A stretch of 64,000 bases of DNA from Crocinitomix catalasitica ATCC 23190 (GTDB taxonomy: Bacteria; Bacteroidota; Bacteroidia; Flavobacteriales_D; Crocinitomicaceae). Both the position numbers and the translations under genes were made by a program. This document shows, one piece after another, positions 29,298-38,797 of this stretch (position 1 is the first letter of the stretch; every line of letters starts with the position of its first letter). The stretch is taken from positions 1 through 64,000 of the forward strand of contig NZ_JHXV01000020.1 in NCBI RefSeq assembly GCF_000621625.1, given 5' to 3'. The notes beneath the pieces were generated by a model, which searched no databases, had not been told where the DNA came from, and worked only from the letters and a program-made list of their open reading frames with translations.

Positions 29298-29810
29298 ATG
29301 AAAAAGTTAATCGTAGGAATCGTTGCAATGTTGACATTAGGAGCGACAAATGTTTCAGCTCAAAATGCAAAGATTGCACATATTGATTATTTAGTGGTTA
29401 CAGATAGTTTACCATCTAAATTAAAAGCTGACAAAGAAATTGCAGCCTATATTCAAGAAGAGCAAACTGTTTTACAAGAAGCAGAAGCTAAATTGAGAAA
29501 AGATGTTGAAATTCATATGGCAGATGCTGAGAATTTATCTCCAACTATTAGACAAATGCGTGAAGAGAAATTGAGTCAAAGACAAAATGACCTTCAGTTG
29601 AAAAGTCAACAACTGCAACAAGATGTACAAACATTAAGTGCTAGATATTACAATCCAATTGAAGCGCGTTTAACGAAAGCCGTTGAAACTGTAGCTAAAA
29701 AGAACAATGTAACTTATGTGTTAGATCAAGGTCAAACATTATACGCTGCTGGATTAGATTTAACTAAAGAAGTAACAGCAGAAATGTTGAAGTCTGAACC
29801 TGTTAAATAA
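29298..29810 (+). CDS. OmpH/Skp-family periplasmic chaperone (second copy)
   Basis: A 170-residue paralogue of the preceding gene, 27 bp downstream. It has a signal peptide (KKLIVGIVAMLTLGATNVSAQ), 'KIAHIDYLVVTDSLPSKLKADKEIAAYIQEE', a Glu/Gln-rich helical hairpin and 'KAVETVAKKNNVTYVLDQGQTLYAAGLDLTKEV'. It differs enough from the first copy to be an old duplication; tandem Skp genes after bamA are common in this phylum. It ends at a strong terminator. Confidence 0.9.
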   Translation: MKKLIVGIVAMLTLGATNVSAQNAKIAHIDYLVVTDSLPSKLKADKEIAAYIQEEQTVLQEAEAKLRKDVEIHMADAENLSPTIRQMREEKLSQRQNDLQLKSQQLQQDVQTLSARYYNPIEARLTKAVETVAKKNNVTYVLDQGQTLYAAGLDLTKEVTAEMLKSEPVK

Positions 29811-29832
29811 ACAGTATTTTTTAAATTTTTGA

Positions 29833-29858
29833 AAGGTCACGTCCCGTGACCTTTTTTT
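29833..29858 (+). terminator. Terminator of the uppS-bamA-skp operon
   Basis: A 9-bp stem aaggtcacg / cgtgacctt, a 3-base loop and a T-run. It also excludes the upstream alternative murI start at 29846, which would lie inside it. Confidence 0.9.
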
Positions 29859-29872
29859 GTATCTTTATTTTT

Positions 29873-30670
29873 GTGAATAAACCGATTGGAATATATGATT
29901 CTGGAACTGGTGGCTTAACCGTAGCAAAAGCTATTGCCGAAATGTTGCCAAACGAAAGTTTTATATACTTCGGGGATACCGCCCATCTTCCATACGGAGA
30001 CAAATCGAAGGAGAGTATTCAGCTCTATTCTAAACGTATTTCAGACTTTCTAATAGGAAAGGGTTGTAAAGCATTGGTTATTGCTTGTAATACGGCTTCT
30101 GCACATGCTTATGCAACTTTAACTGAAAGACATCCAGAAATACCGATAATTAATGTTGTTGATCCAACAGTTGAGTATTGCGTCAAAGATAAGTCGTATA
30201 AAAAAATTGGTATCATTGCAACGAAAGGGACAGTCACTTCAAGAATCTATCCACGGAAAATAAAGAAGGTAAATCCAGAAATACAAGTATTCCAAAATGC
30301 AACGCCTCTTTTGGCACCCATGATTGAAGAAGGTTTTTTTAATAATCGAATCTCTCAAACAGTTATAAATTCATATTTGTCAGCTAAAAACTTTAAGGAA
30401 ATTGATGCGTTGATTCTGGCTTGTACGCACTACCCGCTAATTAAAAAAGAAGTAGAGAGATATTTTAAAGATAATGTGGCGGTGATTGATTCAGCATCTG
30501 TGGTAGCAACAGTTACCAAAAATGTACTCATTAAAAACAATCTCCTGAGTTCATCCCAAATACCTAGTCGTCAATTTTTTGTATCCGACTATACAAAAGC
30601 CTTCGAAAAAACAGCTAAATTATTCTTTGGCGAAAAAATAACTTTGAAGGAAGATCGGATTTGGGATTAG
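29873..30670 (+). CDS. murI: Glutamate racemase
   Basis: About 265 residues, making D-glutamate for peptidoglycan. I place the start at the GTG at 29873 (VNKPIGIYDSGTGG) because the longer reading frame begins inside the preceding terminator. Both catalytic cysteines are present in 'LVIACNTASAHAY' and 'ALILACTHYPLI', with the N-terminal 'GIYDSGTGGLTV' and 'FIYFGDTAHLPYGDKS' motifs. Its neighbours are envelope genes. Confidence 0.93.
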   Translation: MNKPIGIYDSGTGGLTVAKAIAEMLPNESFIYFGDTAHLPYGDKSKESIQLYSKRISDFLIGKGCKALVIACNTASAHAYATLTERHPEIPIINVVDPTVEYCVKDKSYKKIGIIATKGTVTSRIYPRKIKKVNPEIQVFQNATPLLAPMIEEGFFNNRISQTVINSYLSAKNFKEIDALILACTHYPLIKKEVERYFKDNVAVIDSASVVATVTKNVLIKNNLLSSSQIPSRQFFVSDYTKAFEKTAKLFFGEKITLKEDRIWD

Positions 30671-30725
30671 TTTTGTACCTTTTCTAAAAATTATTCAAGT
30701 TTTATTTTAATCTAATTAAATAATT

Positions 30726-31160
30726 ATGACGAATAGATTACTTGCAGTTTTAGCTGGAACAATCGCTGGTGTTTTAGTAATATTTTTAGGTGACATACTG
30801 ATTCATACATTATTCCCCGCTCCAGGATACTTGGATATGCGCATAAAAGGTGATGTTGAAAAAGCAATCGAACTGATGCCAATTATGGCTTTGGTATTAA
30901 TGCTCTTTTATTGGTTACTATCTTCGTTTATTGGAGGTTTAGTGGCAGGTAAAATTGCAAAACATAATTGGCAATTACCAACAATTTTTACTGGTATTGT
31001 TTTGCTTATGGCTGCAGTATTCAATATGATCAGCATTCCTCATCCAATTTGGATGGTTATCATCGCTATTGTTTTATATGTTCCAGCTGCCTACTACGGT
31101 GGGAAAATCATGAATAAAAAAGTGCCCAAAAAGAAAAAACAGAAAAAAAAGAGAAAATAA
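30726..31160 (+). CDS. Four-helix membrane protein with a lysine tail, function unknown
   Basis: A 144-residue protein with four predicted transmembrane segments (starting near residues 6, 48, 82 and 107), a glycine-rich 'FIGGLVAGKIA' turn and a strongly basic C-terminal tail (NKKVPKKKKQKKKRK), which should be cytoplasmic. I do not recognise the family. Its TAA is immediately followed, with no gap, by the ATG of the ThiE-like gene, so the two are translationally linked. Confidence 0.7.
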   Translation: MTNRLLAVLAGTIAGVLVIFLGDILIHTLFPAPGYLDMRIKGDVEKAIELMPIMALVLMLFYWLLSSFIGGLVAGKIAKHNWQLPTIFTGIVLLMAAVFNMISIPHPIWMVIIAIVLYVPAAYYGGKIMNKKVPKKKKQKKKRK

Positions 31161-31778
31161 ATGGATTTGGACTGTATTCAATATCGTACGATAAGTAATT
31201 CAATTAATGATTTAAAAACTGAAATTGATTCGGTTGCTAGTGCTGGGATTACAACGTTTCGTATTCCGGAACAATTTATGAATGATGTAGCGCATAGTTC
31301 ATTTGATCAATTGTGTTTTATCGTTGATGTCAATTCGAATATTGAGATTCCAGATGCTTTCGGCGTCCACTTTAAGTCTTTTGCATTAATGGATCAGCGT
31401 AAAGCCGATATTGAAAGAGTAACTGGTGCAACAGCGAATACTTTATTGGATTGTAAAAATTTGGATTTACAAGGTTTAAATTATATAGAGGTTCCTATAG
31501 ATCTAGGTGCAGTTGATGCGAATCACAAGAATATGATACTTGGATCAGAAGGCTTGCAAGCCTTATTGCCAAAAGAAATAGAATATGGTTGGATGTTACT
31601 TAGTTTAGCAACGCCAATAATGGCAAGTGGTATTAGGTCAATGAATGAATTGGAAATATTGGTGGATCAAACGGCTATACACGGTGTCATTCTCGATCAA
31701 TTGATTTATCGCGCAAGTAATAAAAAGGAAACCGTCCAAAAAATTCAAAGTCTCTTTAAATTGTCAAGTACAATTTAA
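31161..31778 (+). CDS. Divergent ThiE/TenI-like TIM-barrel protein, function unknown
   Basis: A 205-residue protein I do not recognise directly, but its second half aligns by eye with the ThiE encoded at 36183. 'AFGVHFKSFALMDQRKADIERVTGATANT' matches 'DGIHIGQDDISPVDAKVIFKKGLIGGTANT', 'GLNYIEVPID' matches 'EIDYIGLGPY', and 'TPIMASGIRSMNELEIL' matches 'TPVVSIGGIEVEDCKEL'. The ThiE phosphate/pyrimidine-contact residues (GQDD, the GP.. loop, IGG) are largely replaced, so it may be a degenerate paralogue or a non-catalytic binder. It lies just upstream of the TPP riboswitch, outside its control, and directly after the membrane protein. Function is inference only. Confidence 0.6.
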   Translation: MDLDCIQYRTISNSINDLKTEIDSVASAGITTFRIPEQFMNDVAHSSFDQLCFIVDVNSNIEIPDAFGVHFKSFALMDQRKADIERVTGATANTLLDCKNLDLQGLNYIEVPIDLGAVDANHKNMILGSEGLQALLPKEIEYGWMLLSLATPIMASGIRSMNELEILVDQTAIHGVILDQLIYRASNKKETVQKIQSLFKLSSTI

Positions 31779-31801
31779 TTTTTTTAAATCTAAAATTAAC
31801 C

Positions 31802-31830
31802 TTACCTTTAAAGTGATATGATTAACTTTG
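31802..31830 (+). promoter_or_regulatory. Promoter of the thiamine operon
   Basis: TTA (31802-31804), an 18-base spacer and TAACTTTG (31823-31830) fit the TTG / TAnnTTTG consensus with one mismatch. The predicted start at about 31837 is the first base of the riboswitch aptamer. Confidence 0.55.
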
Positions 31831-31837
31831 TATCGTT

Positions 31838-31916
31838 TCATAAGGGGTGTCCACCTGAGGCGGACTGAGATTATACCCATTGACCTGATCAGGCTAGTAC
31901 CTGCGTAGGGAAGTGA
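31838..31916 (+). promoter_or_regulatory. TPP riboswitch (THI box) aptamer
   Basis: The conserved TPP aptamer elements are present in order: AAGGGGTGTC (31842-31851), ACTGAGATTATACCC (31864-31878), GACCTGATCAGGCTAGTACC (31882-31901) and TGCGTAGGGAAGTGA (31902-31916). P2 can form between GGGGT and the ACCC, and a short P1 between TCAT and GTGA. It controls the thiS-to-thiH operon. Confidence 0.93.
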
Positions 31917-31944
31917 TTTAAAAAGCATTCATTAGAATGTTAAT

Positions 31945-32014
31945 GTTAATTCGAACCAAGAATTAACCCCTTGTTTTTGCGACGGTAAAGAATTGCCAGC
32001 AATTGTTGGTTTTT
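31945..32014 (+). promoter_or_regulatory. Probable expression platform of the TPP riboswitch
   Basis: A hairpin gttaattc/gaattaac (31945-31967) is followed by ACCCCTT (31966-31972), which is complementary to AAGGGGT of aptamer P2 (31842-31848) and could displace it. A second hairpin, ccagc/gttgg (31996-32009), is followed by TTTTT and looks like a weak intrinsic terminator. It overlaps an alternative hairpin aattg/caatt. Mechanism is inference. Confidence 0.5.
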
Positions 32015-32035
32015 CTATAATTTAATCCAATTCAT

Positions 32036-32242
32036 ATGATTGAGGTTTTATTTAATAACGAAGCGACACAGATAACAGAGGGATCTACATTACAATCCAT
32101 CCTAGAAAGTCGTAAATTAAGTACTAAAAATGGTATTGCTGTTGCTATTAATGCATCGGTTATTCCGCGTGGCGAATGGGAGAATCATGTCCTTCAACAA
32201 AACGATAAATTAATGGTAATATCAGCTACTGCTGGTGGTTAA
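32036..32242 (+). CDS. thiS: Sulfur carrier protein ThiS
   Basis: A 68-residue ubiquitin-fold sulfur carrier ending in the required Gly-Gly (SATAGG). It has 'EVLFNNEATQITEGSTLQSIL', 'GIAVAINASVIPRGEWENHVL' and 'NDKLMVISATAGG'. Its C-terminal thiocarboxylate gives sulfur to the thiazole made by ThiG. It is the first gene behind the TPP riboswitch. No ThiF to adenylate it is encoded in the window. Confidence 0.93.
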   Translation: MIEVLFNNEATQITEGSTLQSILESRKLSTKNGIAVAINASVIPRGEWENHVLQQNDKLMVISATAGG

Positions 32243-32288
32243 GGATAATAGTGAATACGATGGGACAACCAATCCCAATTTAATATAG

Positions 32289-34205
<1,917 letters not shown>

Positions 34206-34250
34206 ATTATAGTTTTTAGGAATGAATAGATGTTTTTTTAGAAAATAGGA

Positions 34251-34277
34251 AGTTAGGGGATTTCTAATCCTCTAACT
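34251..34277 (+). other. Stable hairpin between thiC and the first thiE
   Basis: An 11-bp stem (agttaggggat / atcctctaact, one G-U pair) with a 5-base loop sits 46 bases after the thiC stop and is not followed by a T-run. It may protect or process the mRNA rather than terminate it. The 200-bp spacer also holds a second short repeat-like segment (34351-34388). Confidence 0.55.
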
Positions 34278-34406
34278 CCTGTAGTTCTTTACGAAGTATT
34301 TGTCCTTTGCAGGTTTTGTCAGAGGGTCGTCTCTATCGAATTTCATAAAGAAGAACCCCTCGTCCTTCGAAGCCATAGCGTAGGAGGAACTAACCACTAA
34401 AAAAAA

Positions 34407-35039
34407 ATGTTAAAAATACTCTTCACATATCCTGAGGCTTTGCCGCATGAAACAGGGTTGGTTAATAACCTAATGGAAGAGGATTGGGATTTTTTGCATG
34501 TTCGTAAACCAGATTATTCGAAAGAGGAAATGATCAATTTTTTAGAATTGATTCCAGATTATCACTATAAAGTTGTACTTCATTCGCATTACGAATTGAT
34601 TCGAGAATTCGATTTGGCAGGCATTAATTTGAATAGAAAAGGGATGAGTGGATTAACAACAGCTGATGAATTGACCAGCGCTTGTGATGTGAGAGAATTA
34701 ACACTGATTGATAGGGAAGTAAAGGTCTATGGAAAAAAGCCAGATTTGGTGACTTATTCGGCGCATGGTTTTAGTGAAATTCAAAACTTGAATTTTGATA
34801 CGGATTATGTTTTTTTAAGTCCAATTTTTGACAGTATTTCTAAAGTAGGTTACGCATCTGCTTTTAGTGATGCTGAAATATTGAGTGCTTTTTTAAAGGG
34901 CACAAAAGTGAAAGTGATAGCATTAGGAGGAATAGATAATACCAAGATTCCAATCTGTAAATCATTGGGGTTTGATGGTTATGCTATGCTCGGTGATATT
35001 TGGAGAAAGTACTTCACATTTGTTGAAACAATACAATGA
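34407..35039 (+). CDS. thiE: ThiE/TenI-family protein (first thiE-like gene)
   Basis: A 210-residue TIM-barrel protein of the thiamine phosphate synthase/TenI superfamily. Visible barrel landmarks are 'WDFLHVRKPDYSKEEM', 'KVVLHSHYELIREFDLAGINLNRKG', 'VTYSAHGFSEIQNL', 'DYVFLSPIFDSISKVGYASAFSD' and 'VKVIALGGIDNTKI'. 'LHSHYEL...GINLN' stands in the place of the ThiE 'GVHLGQ.D' segment, so it may be a TenI-like thiazole tautomerase instead of a synthase. It overlaps thiD by 4 bp (ATGA). Confidence 0.8.
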   Translation: MLKILFTYPEALPHETGLVNNLMEEDWDFLHVRKPDYSKEEMINFLELIPDYHYKVVLHSHYELIREFDLAGINLNRKGMSGLTTADELTSACDVRELTLIDREVKVYGKKPDLVTYSAHGFSEIQNLNFDTDYVFLSPIFDSISKVGYASAFSDAEILSAFLKGTKVKVIALGGIDNTKIPICKSLGFDGYAMLGDIWRKYFTFVETIQ

Positions 35040-35782
35040 AAATAAAAGGAATTAACATATTAACCATTGCCGGTTTTGATCCAACAGGAGGAGCAGGAAT
35101 TCTTGCCGATATTCAAACGTTTAAAGCGTTTAATTGTGTAGGGATGGCTGTACAGACTGCCAATACAATTCAAACTGAAGATGAGTTTATAGCTGTGAAT
35201 TGGATTGATGACGAAGTTATTGGCCGTCAATTACAATCACTTTTGGATCGTTATGCTTTTACGATTGTTAAAATTGGTCTTGTACCTTCTCTTTCTTTAT
35301 TGAATGTGTTAATTGATAAAATAATAGCAAAACAACCGAATATTAAGATTGTTTGGGATCCTGTTTTGTCAGCGAGTGCTGGGGTAGATTTTGGTCAAGA
35401 TTTAAGTGAATTGTCGGTTGTTTTAGAGAAGGTTTTTCTGATTACTCCCAATTGGTCTGAAGCGATTAAATTGTCAGGAAATGATGACGCAATAGTAGGG
35501 GCGAAAGAATTAAGTAATATCACAAAAATCCTTCTAAAAGGTGGTCATAATCCTGAAAATTTAGGACGAGATATTTTGTTTGACGATGAAGGCGAGTTGT
35601 TTTTTAAGCCGAAACCAGGTAATTATTCTCCTAAACACGGAAGTGGCTGTGTTTATGCTTCGGCTTTAGCTGCTACGATAGCAAAAGGATATCCACAACA
35701 AAAAGCTATACTGAAAGCGAAAAGATACATCGAGTATTTTTTAGCAAGTAGCAATACTTTAATTGGTCGACATAAAGGATAG
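35036..35782 (+). CDS. thiD: Hydroxymethylpyrimidine (phosphate) kinase
   Basis: A 248-residue ribokinase-fold enzyme phosphorylating HMP and HMP-P. It has the N-terminal 'LTIAGFDPTGGAGILADIQTFKAF' and 'GMAVQTANTIQTEDEF', the central 'VWDPVLSASAG', 'LITPNWSEAIKLSGN' and the catalytic C-terminal 'PKHGSGCVYASALAATIAKG' with the GSGC anion hole. It is coupled to the preceding gene by a 4-bp overlap and to the next by a 3-bp gap. Confidence 0.93.
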   Translation: MKIKGINILTIAGFDPTGGAGILADIQTFKAFNCVGMAVQTANTIQTEDEFIAVNWIDDEVIGRQLQSLLDRYAFTIVKIGLVPSLSLLNVLIDKIIAKQPNIKIVWDPVLSASAGVDFGQDLSELSVVLEKVFLITPNWSEAIKLSGNDDAIVGAKELSNITKILLKGGHNPENLGRDILFDDEGELFFKPKPGNYSPKHGSGCVYASALAATIAKGYPQQKAILKAKRYIEYFLASSNTLIGRHKG

Positions 35783-35785
35783 ATT

Positions 35786-36181
35786 ATGAAAAGAGTTTTA
35801 GGAATATTGAATGTATTAAACGGATTGATTCTAGTGTTTTTTGTGTTGAGAATGTTTGGGTTTATTTCGATTGCTCCGCAGTTTACAATGATGCATTTAA
35901 TTGTTGTGGTATTAGCCATTTATGGATTACGGATATTCATCGAATCTCAATATGATGTCAGTGATGGGGTAAAAGAGAATAGAATAGCACGAATGTCATA
36001 TTATCTAGGTACGGCTGCTTTATGTATCGGTGTTTTATTTAAAATTATGCTTTGGCCACTTGCTGGATTTCTTGTTTTAATCGGTTCTTTTGGTGTGTTA
36101 ATGTCTTATGTGATTGGCCTGATTTTACCAGCGGATCTAAAAACGCGAACTCGAAATGAAGAAATTTTAGACGATTTATAA
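35786..36181 (+). CDS. Four-helix membrane protein inside the thiamine operon, function unknown
   Basis: A 131-residue protein with two helical hairpins: about residues 5-50 (ILNVLNGLILVFFVLRMFGF, MHLIVVVLAIYGLRIFI) and about 70-115, the latter containing 'GVLFKIMLWPLAGFLVLIG'. The 'FKIM.WP' hairpin recalls a motif seen in GldL and in other Bacteroidota membrane proteins. It lies 3 bp after thiD and 1 bp before thiE2, so it is fully embedded in the riboswitch-controlled operon. I cannot assign a role; thiamine or precursor handling is a guess from position. Confidence 0.75.
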   Translation: MKRVLGILNVLNGLILVFFVLRMFGFISIAPQFTMMHLIVVVLAIYGLRIFIESQYDVSDGVKENRIARMSYYLGTAALCIGVLFKIMLWPLAGFLVLIGSFGVLMSYVIGLILPADLKTRTRNEEILDDL

Positions 36182-36182
36182 A

Positions 36183-36815
36183 ATGAGCAAATTATATTAT
36201 ATATCTCAAGGTCAAACGCCTGAGCAACATTTGATAAACATTCAATTGGTTGCTGAGAATGGTGTGGATTGGATTCAATTGCGATTGAAAAATCATCCGA
36301 ATGAAATGTTCCTTGCAACGGCTCAAAAAGCCTTAGAAATATGTCATCGTAATGGAGCAAAATTATTTATTAATGATAAAGTTGTAATTGCTAGTGAAGT
36401 TTCAGCAGATGGAATTCATATTGGTCAAGATGATATCTCACCTGTTGATGCGAAAGTAATTTTTAAAAAGGGGCTTATTGGTGGAACGGCAAATACAATT
36501 GAACAATGTATAGAATTGGCAAAAAAGGAGATTGATTATATCGGTTTAGGACCTTATCGTTTTACTGGAACGAAGAAAGAATTAAGTCCAATTTTAGGGG
36601 TGGAAGGAATAAGAGATATTATAGTTGAATTACGTGCGAAAGGTTATCAAACGCCTGTCGTATCGATTGGTGGAATAGAAGTTGAGGATTGCAAAGAACT
36701 ATTTAGTATTGGCGTTTCACGGATTGCAGTTTCAGGTTTGTTGACGAATAAATCAGCGGATGAAATAAAATCTATAGTGAATCAAGTGAATGGATTAATA
36801 AAAGAAAGTATTTAA
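36183..36815 (+). CDS. thiE: Thiamine phosphate synthase
   Basis: A 210-residue enzyme joining HMP-PP and thiazole phosphate. It keeps the canonical sites: 'VDWIQLRLKN', 'KLFINDKVVIASEVSADGIHIGQDD', 'GGTANTIEQCIELAKKEIDYIGLGPYRFTGTK' and 'TPVVSIGGIEVED'. The 'GQDD' and 'GP...T.TK' loops are the substrate-contacting parts, so this is the catalytically convincing ThiE of the window. It lies between the membrane protein and thiG. Confidence 0.93.
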   Translation: MSKLYYISQGQTPEQHLINIQLVAENGVDWIQLRLKNHPNEMFLATAQKALEICHRNGAKLFINDKVVIASEVSADGIHIGQDDISPVDAKVIFKKGLIGGTANTIEQCIELAKKEIDYIGLGPYRFTGTKKELSPILGVEGIRDIIVELRAKGYQTPVVSIGGIEVEDCKELFSIGVSRIAVSGLLTNKSADEIKSIVNQVNGLIKESI

Positions 36816-36827
36816 AATAGAAGAGTG

Positions 36828-37595
36828 ATGAGTGATTTAAAAATAGGGGATAAGGTTTTTACATCTCGATTGTTTACTGGAACTGGTAAATTCAAGTCGA
36901 ATGAGATGATGGAGGCAGCTTTGTTAGCTTCAGGTTCGCAATTAGTGACCATGGCTTTAAAACGGGTCGATTTAAATGACAGTGAAGATGATTTATTGCA
37001 ACATTTAAAACCAACGAATTTTAGCTGGTTACCGAATACATCTGGTGTTCGAACAGCTAAAGAAGCAGTTTTTGCTGCCGAATTAGCACGCGAAGCTTTA
37101 CAAACCAATTGGATTAAATTGGAGATCCATCCAGATCCTAAATATTTAATGCCCGATCCTATTGAGACTTTATTGGCGACCGAAGAATTGGTAAAGAAAG
37201 GTTTTATAGTATTGCCATATATCCACGCAGATCCAGTTTTGGCTAAAAGATTACAGGATGTAGGTGCGCAAGCTGTTATGCCCTTAGGCTCGCCGATAGG
37301 TAGTAATAAAGGAATTAAAACGGAAGACTTTCTTCGAATAATAATAGAGCAGGCGACTGTTCCTGTTATTGTTGATGCTGGAATTGGTGCTCCGTCACAT
37401 GCTGCATATGCAATGGAACTTGGTGCGGATGCAGTATTGGTGAATACCGCAATTGCAACGGCTAAGGATCCTGTGAAAATTGGATTGGCATTTAAGATGG
37501 CGGTTGAAGCGGGTAGAATGGCTTTTGAAGCAAAAATGGGTCAACAGAAAGATCACGCAGAGGCAAGTAGTCCTTTGACTGATTTTTTAAATTAA
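36828..37595 (+). CDS. thiG: Thiazole synthase ThiG
   Basis: About 255 residues. The start is either the ATG at 36828 or the GTG one codon earlier. It forms the thiazole ring from deoxyxylulose phosphate, ThiS thiocarboxylate and dehydroglycine. It has '[20 protein letters not shown]', '[23 protein letters not shown]', the catalytic-lysine strand '[21 protein letters not shown]', '[16 protein letters not shown]', '[33 protein letters not shown]'. The next gene supplies dehydroglycine. Confidence 0.96.
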   Translation: MSDLKIGDKVFTSRLFTGTGKFKSNEMMEAALLASGSQLVTMALKRVDLNDSEDDLLQHLKPTNFSWLPNTSGVRTAKEAVFAAELAREALQTNWIKLEIHPDPKYLMPDPIETLLATEELVKKGFIVLPYIHADPVLAKRLQDVGAQAVMPLGSPIGSNKGIKTEDFLRIIIEQATVPVIVDAGIGAPSHAAYAMELGADAVLVNTAIATAKDPVKIGLAFKMAVEAGRMAFEAKMGQQKDHAEASSPLTDFLN

Positions 37596-37626
37596 GATCG
37601 AAACAGTACAAAATAGAGGAGAAGCA

Positions 37627-38736
37627 ATGTCATTTAAGAGCGAGATAGAAAAATTAAATTGGGATCAAATATCCAAACAGATTTATGCATCAACTGCGGC
37701 TGATGTTGAACATGCATTGAATACGGCAAAGCCTGATTTGAATGATTTTGCAGCCTTAATTTCACCGGCTGCAGCGCCATATTTAGAGCGAATGGCTCAA
37801 AAAAGTCACGATTTAACAGTGCAACGTTTTGGTAAAACCATTCAAATGTATGCGCCTTTGTATTTATCGAACGAATGTCAGAACATCTGTACTTATTGTG
37901 GTTTTAGTTTAGATGTGAAAATCGAACGGAAAACATTGTCAGATGAAGAGATAATGGCAGAGGTCAAGGTTTTAAAATCGTACGGATATGACCATATTCT
38001 TATCGTGACAGGTGAAGCGAATAAAACGGTTGGAATTGACTATTTTAAAAATGCGATTCAATTATTGAAACCTCATTTTTCTCATATTGCAATTGAAGTA
38101 CAGCCGCTCGAACAAGAAGAGTATGAAGAGTTGATTGGAGTAGGACTGAATACAGTACTTGTCTATCAAGAAACTTACAATAAAGAGAATTATAAAAAAC
38201 ACCATCCGAAAGGTAAAAAATCGAATTTTGATTACCGCTTAGAAACGCATGATAGAATGGGTAAAGCGGGTATTTATAAAATGGGTGTTGGTGTTTTAAT
38301 TGGTCTGGAAGATTGGCGGACAGATTCGTTTTATGCCGCTGCGCATTTGGATTATTTAGAAAAGAAATATTGGCAGTCTAATTATTCTATTTCTTTTCCG
38401 CGATTGCGCCCATGTGCAGGAGGTGTAGAATTGAAGTCGGTGATGTCGGATAAAGAATTGGTGCAGCTAATCTGTGCGTATCGAATTTTTAATCAAGAGA
38501 TTGAATTGTCTATGTCAACGCGCGAATCTGAAGTGTTTAGGAACAATGTAATTAAATTAGGAATTACATCAATTAGTGCGGATTCTAAAACTGATCCAGG
38601 CGGTTATGCCAATCCTAATGTGAATTTGGAGCAATTCGAAATTCACGATAAACGCACAACTTCACAATTCATTCAATCAATTATAGACCAAGGATACGAA
38701 CCGGTGTTTAAAGGTTGGGACAAAGTCTTACAGTAA
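37627..38736 (+). CDS. thiH: 2-iminoacetate synthase ThiH (tyrosine lyase)
   Basis: A 369-residue radical-SAM enzyme cleaving tyrosine to dehydroglycine and p-cresol, the oxygen-sensitive route to the thiazole nitrogen. The CxxxCxxC motif is 'SNECQNICTYCGFS'. Further ThiH landmarks are 'GYDHILIVTGEANKTVGIDYF', 'EVQPLEQEEYEELI', 'VLVYQETYNKENYKKHHPKGKKSNFDYRLET', 'GIYKMGVGVLIGLEDWRTD' and 'STRESEVFRNNVIKLGITSISADSKTDPGGY'. Its presence in place of ThiO is notable for a probably aerobic organism. Last gene of the operon. Confidence 0.95.
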   Translation: MSFKSEIEKLNWDQISKQIYASTAADVEHALNTAKPDLNDFAALISPAAAPYLERMAQKSHDLTVQRFGKTIQMYAPLYLSNECQNICTYCGFSLDVKIERKTLSDEEIMAEVKVLKSYGYDHILIVTGEANKTVGIDYFKNAIQLLKPHFSHIAIEVQPLEQEEYEELIGVGLNTVLVYQETYNKENYKKHHPKGKKSNFDYRLETHDRMGKAGIYKMGVGVLIGLEDWRTDSFYAAAHLDYLEKKYWQSNYSISFPRLRPCAGGVELKSVMSDKELVQLICAYRIFNQEIELSMSTRESEVFRNNVIKLGITSISADSKTDPGGYANPNVNLEQFEIHDKRTTSQFIQSIIDQGYEPVFKGWDKVLQ

Positions 38737-38743
38737 CGATATA

Positions 38744-38781
38744 AAAAAAGCCTTGTTCTCAATGAAAACAAGGCTTTTTTA
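38744..38781. terminator. Bidirectional terminator between thiH and the propeller protein gene
   Basis: Stem agccttgtt / aacaaggct (38749-38775), extended by an A-run before and a T-run after, so it works for both converging transcripts. Confidence 0.9.
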
Positions 38782-38797
38782 TTATTTCTTTATTCGA

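Noticed and set aside
31161-31778. Calling this gene a functional thiamine phosphate synthase
   Set aside because: Substrate-contacting loops are not conserved; only the fold-level similarity is claimed.
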